DNA of 64,000 nt from Acidimicrobiaceae bacterium (lineage in GTDB: Bacteria; Actinomycetota; Acidimicrobiia; Acidimicrobiales; RAAP-2), in contig DAIDKS010000016.1 in NCBI GenBank assembly GCA_027449885.1, positions 1 to 64,000 on the forward strand, given 5' to 3'. Of the stretch, positions 35,153 to 43,762 are shown piece after piece (the first letter of the stretch is position 1; each line of letters begins with the position of its first letter). A program made the position numbers and the translations under genes. The notes under the pieces were generated by a model, which was not told the DNA's origin, did not search any database, and saw only the letters and a list, made by a program, of their open reading frames with translations.

Positions 35153-36352
35153 GTGAGCACCCCCGCGACCTCGACGCGCCCCGCGCGGTCCCGCGTCCTC
35201 GACGCCTTCAGTCCGCGCGAACGCCGCTCCCTCGGGGGCATGTTCGCCTTCATCATTGCCCTCCACGTCATCGGGTGGGGTCTGCTGATCCTCGCGGCGA
35301 CGCGGCACTACGCGGTGGGTTCGGGCAAGGTCCTGGGCATCGGCACGGGCGTCCTCGCCTACACCCTGGGCATGCGCCACGCCTTCGACGCCGACCACAT
35401 CGCGGCGATCGACAACACGACCCGGAAGTTCATGACCGAGGGCAAGCGCCCCATGTCGGTGGGCTTCTTCTTCTCGTTGGGGCACTCATCGGTGGTGACG
35501 GCCCTGACGATCCTGCTCGGCCTCGGCGCCCGCGCCCTCGGTGGCCAGGTCCGCAATGCCAACTCGCCCCTGCACCACTACGGCGGCCTCATCGGCACGA
35601 TCGTCTCGGGCGGGTTCCTCTATCTCATCGCGATCCTCAACCTCATCGTCCTGCTCGGGATCGTGCGCCTCTTCATCCAGATGCGCCAGGGACGGTTCGA
35701 CGACTCCGAGCTCGAGAAGCACCTCAACTCCCGGGGCTTCATGATGCGGTTCTTCGGACCGGTCGCGAGGTCGATCGACGCCCCGTGGAAGATGTACCCG
35801 CTGGGCGTCCTCTTCGGACTGGGGTTCGACACCGCGACCGAGGTGGCCTTCCTCGTGCTCGCCGGAACGTCGGTCGCGGCCGGTCTGCCCTTCTGGGCGA
35901 TCCTCAGCCTGCCGATCCTCTTCGCGGCGGGGATGAGCCTCCTCGACACGATCGATGGCTCCTTCATGAACTTCGCCTACGGGTGGGCCTTCTCCAAGCC
36001 GGTCCGCAAGGTGTACTACAACATCACCATCACCGGGCTGAGCGTGGTGGTCGCGCTCTACATCGGGACCCTGGAGCTGGCCCAGGTCCTCGCCTCCCAG
36101 CTCCACCTCACGGGTGGTCTCTGGAACTACGCGGCCGGGTTCAACATCAACCAGGCCGGCTTCGTGATCGTCGGGCTCTTCGTGGCGGTGTGGGCCGGAG
36201 CCCTCACGTTCTGGCGCTACGGGCGGGTCGAGGAGCGCTGGGAGCGAGCGGCCATGAGGGCCCAGCGTGCGCGGGGGGAGCGCGTCAACCTCCACTCGGC
36301 GGGCATCACCCTCGGCGACATCCACCGACCGTTCACCATCGACGAGGAGTGA
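35153..36352 (+). CDS. NiCoT-family nickel/cobalt permease
   Basis: Seen: 399 residues, eight or so membrane segments and all four family signatures: RHAFDADHIAAIDN (His/Asp metal motif), FFSLGHSSVV, LGFDTATE and GMSLLDTIDG. Known: HoxN/NixA/NicT permeases take up Ni2+ and/or Co2+ at the cytoplasmic membrane for urease, hydrogenase or cobalamin. A cobalamin-dependent metH lies at the right end of the window, so cobalt use in this organism is certain; nickel versus cobalt preference cannot be read from the sequence. Its stop abuts the convergent acyl-CoA dehydrogenase stop (TGATCA). An inverted repeat over its promoter suggests metal-controlled repression. Confidence 0.92.
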   Translation: MSTPATSTRPARSRVLDAFSPRERRSLGGMFAFIIALHVIGWGLLILAATRHYAVGSGKVLGIGTGVLAYTLGMRHAFDADHIAAIDNTTRKFMTEGKRPMSVGFFFSLGHSSVVTALTILLGLGARALGGQVRNANSPLHHYGGLIGTIVSGGFLYLIAILNLIVLLGIVRLFIQMRQGRFDDSELEKHLNSRGFMMRFFGPVARSIDAPWKMYPLGVLFGLGFDTATEVAFLVLAGTSVAAGLPFWAILSLPILFAAGMSLLDTIDGSFMNFAYGWAFSKPVRKVYYNITITGLSVVVALYIGTLELAQVLASQLHLTGGLWNYAAGFNINQAGFVIVGLFVAVWAGALTFWRYGRVEERWERAAMRAQRARGERVNLHSAGITLGDIHRPFTIDEE

Positions 36353-37954
36353 TCACTCCTCGAGGAGCCGTCGCGCCACGACCTTGAGGGCGAGGGTCTC
36401 GTCGGCGCCCTCGAAGATCGAGAGCACTCGCGCGTCGACGAAGTAGCGGCTGACGGGGTACTCCTCGGCGTACCCCATGCCCCCGTGGATCTGCATCGCC
36501 TCCCGGGTGACCCACTCGGCCGCCCGGCAGACGTAGGCCTTGGCCATCGAGGCCTCGGTCGTCCCCTGGCCCCGACCCATCTGGCGCGCCACCGCGAGAC
36601 TGAACTGTCGGGCCGCCTGGATGATGGTGGCCATCGTCCCCAGCTTCACCCGGGTGAGCTCGTACTCGATGATGGGTCGTCCGAAGACGTGGCGCTCTCG
36701 GGCGTAGGCGAGGGCCGCCTCGTAGGCCGCCTGCATGACCCCGACCGCGCGCGCCGCGGTCTGGATGCGCCCGTTCTCGAAGCCGGCCATCTGGTAGTAG
36801 AAGCCACGTCCGAGTCCCGCCTCGCCGCCCACGAGGTCGGCGTCGGGGACGAACCAGTTGTCGAAGGCGAGCTCGTAGGAGTGCATGCCGCGATACCCGA
36901 GGGTGTCGATCGGGCGTCCCTCCAGGCGGCCGTCGGGTCCCGACCGGCCGGCGGCGGAGGCCGACTGGGTCAGCACGAAGCCGTGGCCGTCAGCGCGCTC
37001 CTTCTCGACGAGGAAGAGCGAGAGGCCCCGGTGAGCCCGGGAGCGGTCCGGGTCGGTGCGTGCCAGCACGACGAGCACGTCGGCGCGGGCCGCGAAGGTG
37101 CACCACGTCTTCGTGCCGCTGATGAGCCAGCCCCCCTCGGTCCGCGCGGCACTCGTCGTGATCCCGGCGACGTCACTGCCGTAGTCGGGCTCGGTCACGG
37201 CGATGGCCGCGAGCACGGAGGCCGTGGCGACGCGGGGCAGCCACCGCGCCCGCTGCTCCTCGGTGCCCCCGGTGAGGAGAGCCCGGGTCAGGATCTCCGG
37301 CCGCGTGATCAGCGAGCCGCCGATGCCGAGGCTGCCCCACGACAGCTCCTCGGTCGCCACGACCATGGCGAGGTACTCGGACTCGTCGCCCGTGGCGTCG
37401 CCCCCGAAGGCCGTCGGAATCGAGAGGCCGAAGCCGCCGAGCTCGGCGAGGCCCCGAATGATCGACTCGGGGATGTCGGCGTTCTCCCGGTGGACGTGAT
37501 CCGCGTGCGGGCGCACCTGCTCCTCCGCGAAGCGGTGGAAGACCTCGCGCACCATCTCGTAGTCCTCGTCGAGGTGGCGGGGTCCGGGCGTCTCGGCGAG
37601 GGAGGCGAGGACCGAGGGATCGCGTTGGGCGTCGACGAACGTGGCGAACGGGCTGAACCAGTCCGCGCCCACCCCCCAACGCGCCTCACGCCCCAGCACG
37701 CGCTGGGCGAGGTCGGCGAGGGCGAGTCCGACGAAGGCTCCGGCGAGGCGCGCCTCGTCGTCGCCCCGTCGCGCGTAGTCGAGTGACGCGCGTGCGGTCG
37801 CGACGGCGCTCGCCGCGTGGGCCAGGTCGTAGGCGAGTACCTGGTCGGCGTCGACGCCTCCCCGAGATCGCAGGGCGGCCACGGCGCCGTCGACGACGTG
37901 CTGGGCGTCGTCGACGAGACGGGCGAGGAGGTCGGGGTCGGGCGCGGTCGTCAT
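36353..37954 (-). CDS. acyl-CoA dehydrogenase with N-terminal extension
   Basis: Seen: 533 residues, about 130 longer than the usual 380-400. The helical N-terminal part (about 1-125) resembles the extra domain of long acyl-CoA dehydrogenases. The core follows with VTEPDYGSDVAG (FAD/substrate), WCTFAARAD, GTMATIIQAARQ, HGGMGYAEEYPVSRYF and the end SIFEGADETLAL, whose Glu is in the catalytic base position. Known: FAD-dependent alpha,beta-desaturation of acyl-CoA. ATG 37954 has TAGTTT six bases upstream on the minus strand, a leaderless start. It is divergent from the small gene at 38009, with a shared 54-base promoter region. The substrate is unknown. Confidence 0.88.
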   Translation of the reverse strand: MTTAPDPDLLARLVDDAQHVVDGAVAALRSRGGVDADQVLAYDLAHAASAVATARASLDYARRGDDEARLAGAFVGLALADLAQRVLGREARWGVGADWFSPFATFVDAQRDPSVLASLAETPGPRHLDEDYEMVREVFHRFAEEQVRPHADHVHRENADIPESIIRGLAELGGFGLSIPTAFGGDATGDESEYLAMVVATEELSWGSLGIGGSLITRPEILTRALLTGGTEEQRARWLPRVATASVLAAIAVTEPDYGSDVAGITTSAARTEGGWLISGTKTWCTFAARADVLVVLARTDPDRSRAHRGLSLFLVEKERADGHGFVLTQSASAAGRSGPDGRLEGRPIDTLGYRGMHSYELAFDNWFVPDADLVGGEAGLGRGFYYQMAGFENGRIQTAARAVGVMQAAYEAALAYARERHVFGRPIIEYELTRVKLGTMATIIQAARQFSLAVARQMGRGQGTTEASMAKAYVCRAAEWVTREAMQIHGGMGYAEEYPVSRYFVDARVLSIFEGADETLALKVVARRLLEE

Positions 37955-37960
37955 GGCACG

Positions 37961-37966
37961 AAACTA
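37961..37966 (-). promoter_or_regulatory. -10 element of leaderless acyl-CoA dehydrogenase gene
   Basis: Minus-strand TAGTTT with a six-base gap to ATG 37954; no ribosome binding site. Confidence 0.55.
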
Positions 37967-37996
37967 CCGACTTCTCACGCCCCGTGACCTCCTCGG

Positions 37997-38002
37997 TAGG
38001 CT
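37997..38002 (+). promoter_or_regulatory. -10 element of leaderless gene at 38009
   Basis: TAGGCT with a six-base gap to GTG 38009; no ribosome binding site. Confidence 0.55.
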
Positions 38003-38008
38003 CGTGCC

Positions 38009-38449
38009 GTGAACGTCGTAATGCTTCTCGCGGACGCGGCCCAGGTGGCCGACGGAAAGTTGTACATCCTGGGAGGGGGGTGGTCGGTCACCGGCCCGGA
38101 TCCCGTACCGTCGGCCGTCGCGGTCAAGGTCTCCGTCGACACTCCCGAGTTCGACCGCCCTCACCACTGGGAGCTCTTCCTCGAGGACGCCGACGGGGCC
38201 GTCGTCCAGTTCGACACGCCCGAGGGACCCCAGGCCATCGAGGTCCGAGGCGACTTCTCCGCGAGCGAGCCCCCCGGGGCGCCCGTGGGCACCCCCGTGG
38301 ACGTGCCGATCGCGGTGAACTTCGGCCCGATCCCCCTGCCGCCGGGGGCTCGGTACACGTGGCGGATGGTGGTGGACGGCGAGTCCCTGCCGGGGGCCCT
38401 CTGCTCCTTCACCACGCGACCACTGCCGGCTCCCGGGGTGATGGAGTGA
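38009..38449 (+). CDS. conserved small beta-rich protein (DUF6941-like)
   Basis: Seen: 146 residues, predicted beta-rich, beginning MNVVMLLADAAQVADGKLYILGGGW, with a later WELFLEDADG strand pair and PLPPGARYTWRMVVDG. The opening 'no signal peptide, ADAAQ...GKLYILGGGW' is what I associate with the actinobacterial DUF6941 family; the number is from memory. No catalytic motif. It is the first of four overlapping or close genes (DUF, MaoC, MutY) and overlaps the MaoC gene by GTGA. Function unknown. Confidence 0.65.
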   Translation: MNVVMLLADAAQVADGKLYILGGGWSVTGPDPVPSAVAVKVSVDTPEFDRPHHWELFLEDADGAVVQFDTPEGPQAIEVRGDFSASEPPGAPVGTPVDVPIAVNFGPIPLPPGARYTWRMVVDGESLPGALCSFTTRPLPAPGVME

Positions 38450-38958
38450 GCATTCACGATCGCCCCTTCGGGCGTTACCTGGAGGACTTCGTTCCCGGGG
38501 ACGTCTACCGGCACTGGCCGGGCAAGACGATCACCGAGGCCGACGACCACCTCTTCTGCATGATCACGATGAACCACCACCCCCTGCACACCAACGAGTG
38601 GTTCGCGCAGCACGAGACGATCCACGGGCGCAACGTGGTGGTGGGGAATCTGGTGTACTCGTTGGTCCTGGGGATGAGCGTCCCCGACGTCTCGGGGGCG
38701 GCCATCGCGAACCTCGAGGTCGAGTCCCTCATTCACCGGCACCCGACCTTTCACGGCGACACGATCTACGCCGAAACGCGCGTGATCGCGGTGGCGCCGT
38801 CGTCGTCGAAGCCCGATCGGGGCATCGTCACGGTCGAGACGAAGGGCTTCAATCAGGAGGGCCTCGAGGTCTGCTACTTCCGGCGCAAGGTGATGGTCTG
38901 GACCCGCGCCGCCGCTCCGGCGCGCCGCCGCCCCTACGGTGACGACGTCTGGGACTGA
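38446..38958 (+). CDS. MaoC-family (hot-dog) acyl-CoA hydratase
   Basis: Seen: 170 residues from GTG 38446, which overlaps the previous stop (GTGA). Single hot-dog domain: FVPGDVYRHWPGKTITEADD at the N-terminus, then NHHPLHTNEWFA (the His of the hydratase motif), GNLVYSLVLGMS and HPTFHGDTIYAETRV. Known: MaoC-like hydratases add water to enoyl-CoA; the closest pattern here is that of mesaconyl/beta-methylmalyl-CoA hydratase-type single-domain proteins. A CitE-like lyase gene is nearby, which would be a chemical fit, but the pairing is inference. The 3' end overlaps the mutY-like gene by 20 bases in another frame. Confidence 0.82.
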   Translation: MSIHDRPFGRYLEDFVPGDVYRHWPGKTITEADDHLFCMITMNHHPLHTNEWFAQHETIHGRNVVVGNLVYSLVLGMSVPDVSGAAIANLEVESLIHRHPTFHGDTIYAETRVIAVAPSSSKPDRGIVTVETKGFNQEGLEVCYFRRKVMVWTRAAAPARRRPYGDDVWD

Positions 38959-39826
38959 CGACCTCGCCACCCTTCGACGCCTCGTCCTAAGGGCGGCACC
39001 TCGCCTGCGCCGCGACCTCCCCTGGGTCGGGTCGACCGACGGCTGGGCCGTCCTCGTGAGCGAGATCATGCTCCAGCAGACGCCCGCGTCGCGAGTGATC
39101 GGTCCGTGGGAGCGGTTCGTGGCGCGACACCCGACCCCGGCCGCACTCGCGGATCGACCGCTCGCGGACGTCCTGCGCGAGTGGCGGGGTCTCGGCTACC
39201 CCCGTCGGGCACGCGACCTCCAGGCGGCCGCACGCGTGATCGTCGAGCGTCACGGTGGCGAGGTACCCCGCGACCCGGAGGTCCTGCGGACCCTCCCGGG
39301 CGTGGGTCCGTACACGGCGGCCGCCGTGGCGAGCTTCGCCTTCGGGCGACGGGTCGCGGTGATCGATACCAACGTGGGGCGGATCCTCGCTCGGGCGGTC
39401 GCCGGTCGGCCGTTGCGTCCCGCCGAGGCCCGCGACCTGGCCGAGCGACTCCTCGCTCCCCGTTCGCCGGCGCGATTCAACCAGGCGCTCCTCGACCTCG
39501 GCGCGCAGCACTGCCGGTCGGTACCCCGGTGCGACGGGTGCCCACTGGCGTCGCGGTGCCGCTGGCTCGGCGACGGCGGGCCCGACCCGGCGACGCGCAG
39601 CGCGGGGGTGTCGCGGGCGCAGGCCCCGTACCGGGGCTCGCGGCGCGAGCTGCGCGGACGCATCCTCGACGCCCTCGGCGCGGGACCGCACACGGAGTCC
39701 CAGCTGCACGCGTCGCTCTCCGACCCCGACGCCGAGCGCGTCGGGGCTGCCCTGCGCGGGCTCGTCGACGACGGTCTCGTCGAGTGGCGCGATGGGGGCG
39801 TCGCCCTCCGGGGGGAGACCCGCTGA
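38939..39826 (+). CDS. mutY: A/G-specific adenine glycosylase, short form
   Basis: Seen: 295 residues from GTG 38939. HhH-GPD fold: SEIMLQQT with catalytic Glu42, the helix-hairpin-helix LPGVGPYTAAAV (119-130), VIDTNV with Asp143, and a 4Fe-4S loop C-x5-C-x2-C-x5-C (HCRSVPRCDGCPLASRC). Known: MutY removes adenine mispaired with 8-oxoguanine. The usual C-terminal NUDIX-like oxoG-reading domain is replaced by a short winged-helix-like segment of about 75 residues (ELRGRILDALGAG and onward), so lesion recognition may differ. The Fe-S cluster depends on the suf genes in this window. Confidence 0.87.
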   Translation: MTTSGTDDLATLRRLVLRAAPRLRRDLPWVGSTDGWAVLVSEIMLQQTPASRVIGPWERFVARHPTPAALADRPLADVLREWRGLGYPRRARDLQAAARVIVERHGGEVPRDPEVLRTLPGVGPYTAAAVASFAFGRRVAVIDTNVGRILARAVAGRPLRPAEARDLAERLLAPRSPARFNQALLDLGAQHCRSVPRCDGCPLASRCRWLGDGGPDPATRSAGVSRAQAPYRGSRRELRGRILDALGAGPHTESQLHASLSDPDAERVGAALRGLVDDGLVEWRDGGVALRGETR

Positions 39827-39903
39827 GGCCGTCCTCGGGGCGGCCGCGCGACCTGCGGTCGACGGACGGGACGGCGAGAGAACGCACGCGGCGGCCGCCC
39901 CGG

Positions 39904-39909
39904 TAGGGT
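39904..39909 (+). promoter_or_regulatory. -10 element of leaderless flavin reductase gene
   Basis: TAGGGT with a seven-base gap to GTG 39917; no ribosome binding site. Confidence 0.5.
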
Positions 39910-39916
39910 TCGCCGG

Positions 39917-40390
39917 GTGAGCGACCCCAGCACGAGCGAGTACCGACACGTCGCGAGTCACTTCGCCACGGGCGTCGCGGTCGTCAGCGCCGAGGGGCCG
40001 ACGGGTCCGGTGGGCTTCACCTGCCAGAGCTTCAGCTCCCTCTCGCTCGATCCCATGCTCCTCAGCTTCGCGGCCACGAGCGGGGGCCGGAGCTGGTCCA
40101 CGGTGCGTGACGCGCAGCGAGTGGGCGTGAGCATCCTGTCGGCGACCCAGGCCGAGGTGGCTCGGCGCTTCTCCCTCTCGGGGGTGGAGCGGTTCGCCGT
40201 CACCCCGTGGCACCCGGCGCCCGAGGGGTCGCCCCTCGTCGACGGGGCGATCGCCTACTTCGAGGGACGACTGATCGGGGTCACGACGCACGGGGACCAC
40301 GACGTGGCCGTGGTGTCCGTGGAGTGGGTGTCGGCGCCCGGGGGTGACCCCCTGATCTACTTCCGGCGCGACTTCACCCGTCTGGTCTGA
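39917..40390 (+). CDS. flavin reductase-like domain protein
   Basis: Seen: 157 residues of the FMN-binding split-barrel family: FATGVAVVSAEGPTGPVGFTCQSFSSLSLDP is the typical N-terminus (FMN phosphate region), followed by VGVSILSATQ and a closing HDVAVVSVEWV. Known: these proteins reduce FMN or FAD with NAD(P)H, or serve as the reductase part of two-component monooxygenases. No monooxygenase gene is adjacent, so the partner is unknown. Confidence 0.85.
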   Translation: MSDPSTSEYRHVASHFATGVAVVSAEGPTGPVGFTCQSFSSLSLDPMLLSFAATSGGRSWSTVRDAQRVGVSILSATQAEVARRFSLSGVERFAVTPWHPAPEGSPLVDGAIAYFEGRLIGVTTHGDHDVAVVSVEWVSAPGGDPLIYFRRDFTRLV

Positions 40391-40453
40391 GCCCGGCATG
40401 CTCGGTACGCTGGCCCCGAGGCCTTCGGGCCCGGACGGAGCTTGAGGATCGTG

Positions 40454-40948
40454 ATGGGTCTCTACATTGCGGGTGTCGTGATCGCCGTGGTCGTGGTGGC
40501 GATCGCGGCGCTGCGGTGGCGCAAGGTCCGACGCGACGCGATGCGCGCTGATCCGGTCGGCCCGGGACGCGCGGCTCCGCCGCCCTCTCCCTACAGTTCT
40601 CGTCGGGGCTTTCGGCTCCTCGAGACCGACGGGCCGTCACCGGAGCCGGCGCCGCCGCCGCGCCCGCGCCTCGAGGAGCACGACTACGTCTTCTCCGACG
40701 CCCAGCTGCTCCCGCCCGCCGACCCGTCGACCCTCGCCCATCGCCACGACGTCTCCTGGGCGCTCGAGCGGGCGGGTCACCGCTCGCCTCTCGCGGGGCG
40801 GCGCCTGCGCCGCGCGATCATCGCCGGCGCCATCGTCGTCGCGGTCGTCGTCGCGGGAACGGTTCTCTATCGCCACCACCGATCGTGGTTCGGGGCTCGG
40901 GCCCACGGCGCCCCGGTCGTGGTGATCTGGACACAGGGGGCACCATGA
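40454..40948 (+). CDS. two-TM membrane protein of unknown function
   Basis: Seen: 164 residues from ATG 40454, chosen for GAGG at 40444-40447; in-frame TTG 40442 and GTG 40451 also exist. A TM helix at the N-terminus (IAGVVIAVVVVAIAAL), a Pro-rich cytosolic or periplasmic region (about 40-85), and a second TM near 125-145 (AIIAGAIVVAVVVAGTVL) with a short His/Arg-rich end. No domain recognised. Its stop overlaps the start of the isochorismatase-family gene (ATGA), so the two are coupled. Confidence 0.6.
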   Translation: MGLYIAGVVIAVVVVAIAALRWRKVRRDAMRADPVGPGRAAPPPSPYSSRRGFRLLETDGPSPEPAPPPRPRLEEHDYVFSDAQLLPPADPSTLAHRHDVSWALERAGHRSPLAGRRLRRAIIAGAIVVAVVVAGTVLYRHHRSWFGARAHGAPVVVIWTQGAP

Positions 40949-41508
40949 CCACACTGACCGATCGCCCGGCGACGGCCCTGCTCGTCGTCGACGTCCAAGA
41001 GGGGGTGGTCGCCGCTGCCTACGAGCGCGACCGAGTGGTCGCCAACGTCCGCACCCTGGTCGAGCGGGCCCGCTCCGCCCACGTGCCGGTCGTCTGGGTC
41101 CAGCACTCCGACGAGGGCCTCGTCGAGGGGACCGCCCCCTGGCGCTACGTGGCCGAGTTGGAACGGCGCGACGAGGAGCCGCTCGTCCCCAAGAGCTACG
41201 GGGACTCCTTTGAGGACACCGTGCTCGAGGACGTCCTCGCCGAACGCCGCGTGGGTCGTCTCATCGTGGTCGGCGCCCAGACCGACGCCTGCATTCGATC
41301 GACCCTCCACGGAGCCATCACTCGGGGCTACGACGCGATTCTCGTGGGCGACGCCCACACGACGGAGGACATCTCGTCCTACGGTGCCCCGACGCCCGAT
41401 CTCGTCATCGCGCACACCAACCTCTACTGGTCGGAGCACCGAGCCCCGGGGCGAACGGGCGGGGTGGTCACGACCGACGAGGTCGTCTTCGACCCGCCGA
41501 CGAACTAG
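40945..41508 (+). CDS. isochorismatase-family cysteine hydrolase
   Basis: Seen: 187 residues from ATG 40945 (ATGA overlap). Rossmann-like fold with the catalytic triad of the family: Asp in LLVVDVQEG, Lys in LVPKSYGDSF and Cys in VVGAQTDACIRST. Known: members hydrolyse C-N or C-O bonds (nicotinamidase, N-carbamoyl hydrolases, isochorismatase). The sequence does not decide the substrate; a nicotinamidase metal-binding motif (D-x-H-x-x-H) is not present. Its TAG overlaps the convergent oligopeptidase stop in CTAG. Confidence 0.85.
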   Translation: MTTLTDRPATALLVVDVQEGVVAAAYERDRVVANVRTLVERARSAHVPVVWVQHSDEGLVEGTAPWRYVAELERRDEEPLVPKSYGDSFEDTVLEDVLAERRVGRLIVVGAQTDACIRSTLHGAITRGYDAILVGDAHTTEDISSYGAPTPDLVIAHTNLYWSEHRAPGRTGGVVTTDEVVFDPPTN

Positions 41509-43679
41509 GCCGCCGGCGGTGCGCTGTCGGGCGCGATCTCGCTGATCACGAAGGCGAGGACCTGGGCCTCGTCGCGCCACGCGTCGTAGCGCCCCGAGGG
41601 TCCTCCGTGGCCGGCACCCATCTCGGTCTTGAGGTAGGCGACGTTCTCGGGGTGGAGGTCGCGCAGGCGGGCCACCCACTTGGCCGGCTCCCAGAAGCCC
41701 ACGCGAGAGTCGTTCAGGCCCCCGGTGGCGTAGACGTGCGGGTAGACGAGGGGCGAGCCGTCCTCGTGTCGATCCCGCAGGTTGTCGTACGGGGAGTAGT
41801 GGCGCATGATGCGGTAGGTCGTCGCGCTGGCGTCGGGGTCTCCCCACTCCTCCCACTCGCCCACCGTGAGGGGCAGCGTGGCGTCGAGCATCGTCGTGAG
41901 GGCGTCGACGAAGGGGACCTCGGCGACCACGCAGCGAAAGAGGTCGGGCGCGAGGTTCATGACGGCACCCATGAGGAGCCCTCCGGCCGACCCACCGCGG
42001 GCGGCGAGCTGGTCGGGCGTCGTCCAGCCGCGCCGGACCACGTCGCGCGCGACGGCGACGAAGTCGCTGAAGGTCGTCGGCTTCTGCGCCAGTCGACCCA
42101 TCTCGTACCACGACCGGCCCATCTCACCCCCACCGCGTACGTGGGCGATGGCGAAGAGCACGCCCCGGTCGAGCAGGGAGAGCCGCAGCGACGAGAAGGC
42201 CGGGTCGATGGAGATCTCGTAGCTGCCGTAGCCGTAGAGCAGCATCGGCGCCGGGGCGGCGACGGTCCACTCGCCGCCGTCGCCGGCGACGAGGACGTCG
42301 CGACGACCGACGACCGAGACCGGAATCCGCGCGCCGTCGCTCGCGGTCACCCAGAGCCGGCACGTGGCGTAGGCGCTCGGGTCGTACCCGTGAACCACCT
42401 GGCGCTTGCGCACGACGCGACGTCGCGTCGGGACGTCGATGTCGACGACCTCTCGTGGGGAGACGAGCGAGGTGGTCACCACGCGCAGTGACGGTGACGC
42501 GTGCATCGGGTTCGCTCCGAGACCGACCGTCGAGGGGTCGTCGGGCCCGTCGATCGCCCACGACCGATCCATCAGGTCGTCACCGAAGGGGTCGTCGTCC
42601 CCGATCGAGGCGACCCGAACGGTGGCCACGCCGCCGTCGCGCAGCGAGATCACGAGGTGGTCGGCGAAGGCGTCCACGCCGTCGAGTCGGCGCCCCGCCA
42701 CCTCGGCGATGACCTCCCGCCAGGGGCCGTCGTCGTCCACGCGACGCACGCGCAGGGCGAAGTCGGTGGCCCCCTCGTTCGTGATCATGAGCCACCAGCG
42801 ACGTCCCCGCCGGTCGATCAGGTGCTCGATCCCGTACTCGACGCCGGTACGGCGCGGCTGGAGGGTGGTGAAGTCGCCGATGGGCTCGTGGGCGGGGCGG
42901 GTGCGGATCTCCGAGGTGGTCGACGAGGCGACGACGATCATCAGTACCTCGTCGTCGCGAGTGCGCCCGACGCTCACGGTGAAGAGGGCGTCGGGCTCCT
43001 CGAAGACGAGGACGTCCTCGGCGCTCGGGGACCCGAGGCGGTGTCGCCAGACCTGCCACGGGCGCATGGCCTCGTCGACCCGGGTGTAGAAGACGTAGCG
43101 GCTGTCGGCCGACCAGGTGAACCCGTAGTAGACGTCGTGCAGTTCGTCGGCGACGGCCGCCTGGCCCGCGAGGGGCCGGAACGTGACGGTGTGGCGCTCG
43201 TCGCCATCGAAGTCGACGCCCACCGCGACCCAGTCGTCGTCCGGGCTCACCTCGAAGACGCCGACCGACAAGAAGTCGTGTCCCGCGGCCTCGACGTTCT
43301 CGTCGAGGATCACCTGCTCACCCGGGAGGGTCGCGTGCGCGTCGACGGTCGGCGGCTCGTCCTCGGCGTGCGCGGGGACGCGACAGGCGATCGGGTAGTT
43401 GAGCCCCTCGCGCGTCCGCTCAAAGTACCACCACGCCCCCCGACGCACCGGCACCGAGATGTCCGTCTCCTCGATGCGGCTCTTGATCTCCTCGAAGATC
43501 CGCTCCTCCAGGGGGCGAATCGCCGCGAGCGACGCGGCCAGGTACTCGTTCTCCGCGCGCAGGTGGGCGAGGACGGCCGGATCGTCACGGTCGCGGAGCC
43601 AGAAGTAGGGATCCACTCGGGAGTCCCCGTGATGGGTCAGGGTCGTGGGGCGCTGGTCGGGGCGGGGTGGTACGGGCAC
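41505..43679 (-). CDS. ptrB: oligopeptidase B (prolyl oligopeptidase family S9A)
   Basis: Seen: 724 residues. N-terminal beta-propeller (about 60-420), then the alpha/beta-hydrolase domain with ARGGSAGGLLMGA (nucleophile Ser), the Asp in GGLNDSRVGFWEPAKW and the His in MGAGHGGPSGRYD. GGGEMGRSWYEMGRL before the Ser is typical of oligopeptidase B. Known: cytosolic serine peptidase cutting small peptides after Arg/Lys. GTG 43679 with CAGAGT six bases upstream looks leaderless. It is divergent from sufB. All catalytic residues are intact. Confidence 0.93.
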   Translation of the reverse strand: MPVPPRPDQRPTTLTHHGDSRVDPYFWLRDRDDPAVLAHLRAENEYLAASLAAIRPLEERIFEEIKSRIEETDISVPVRRGAWWYFERTREGLNYPIACRVPAHAEDEPPTVDAHATLPGEQVILDENVEAAGHDFLSVGVFEVSPDDDWVAVGVDFDGDERHTVTFRPLAGQAAVADELHDVYYGFTWSADSRYVFYTRVDEAMRPWQVWRHRLGSPSAEDVLVFEEPDALFTVSVGRTRDDEVLMIVVASSTTSEIRTRPAHEPIGDFTTLQPRRTGVEYGIEHLIDRRGRRWWLMITNEGATDFALRVRRVDDDGPWREVIAEVAGRRLDGVDAFADHLVISLRDGGVATVRVASIGDDDPFGDDLMDRSWAIDGPDDPSTVGLGANPMHASPSLRVVTTSLVSPREVVDIDVPTRRRVVRKRQVVHGYDPSAYATCRLWVTASDGARIPVSVVGRRDVLVAGDGGEWTVAAPAPMLLYGYGSYEISIDPAFSSLRLSLLDRGVLFAIAHVRGGGEMGRSWYEMGRLAQKPTTFSDFVAVARDVVRRGWTTPDQLAARGGSAGGLLMGAVMNLAPDLFRCVVAEVPFVDALTTMLDATLPLTVGEWEEWGDPDASATTYRIMRHYSPYDNLRDRHEDGSPLVYPHVYATGGLNDSRVGFWEPAKWVARLRDLHPENVAYLKTEMGAGHGGPSGRYDAWRDEAQVLAFVISEIAPDSAPPAA

Positions 43680-43724
43680 CGCTCTACTCTGCCAGTATGT
43701 GACCGGTCGGTCGGCCCGCGTAAT

Positions 43725-43732
43725 TAGTACTA
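43725..43732. promoter_or_regulatory. palindrome in the sufB promoter region
   Basis: TAGTACTA, inside an AT-rich patch (TAATTAGTACTAT) in otherwise GC-rich DNA, about 30 bases before the sufB start. It may be part of the -10 or an operator for an Fe-S regulator. sufB itself has a real leader with GAGGAGAG as ribosome binding site. Confidence 0.35.
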
Positions 43733-43762
43733 TGGGCGTAGTAAGAACGGCCGAGGAGAGAG

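Noticed and set aside
42501-43727. 408-codon plus-strand frame
   Set aside because: It is antisense to oligopeptidase B, whose catalytic triad and propeller are intact.
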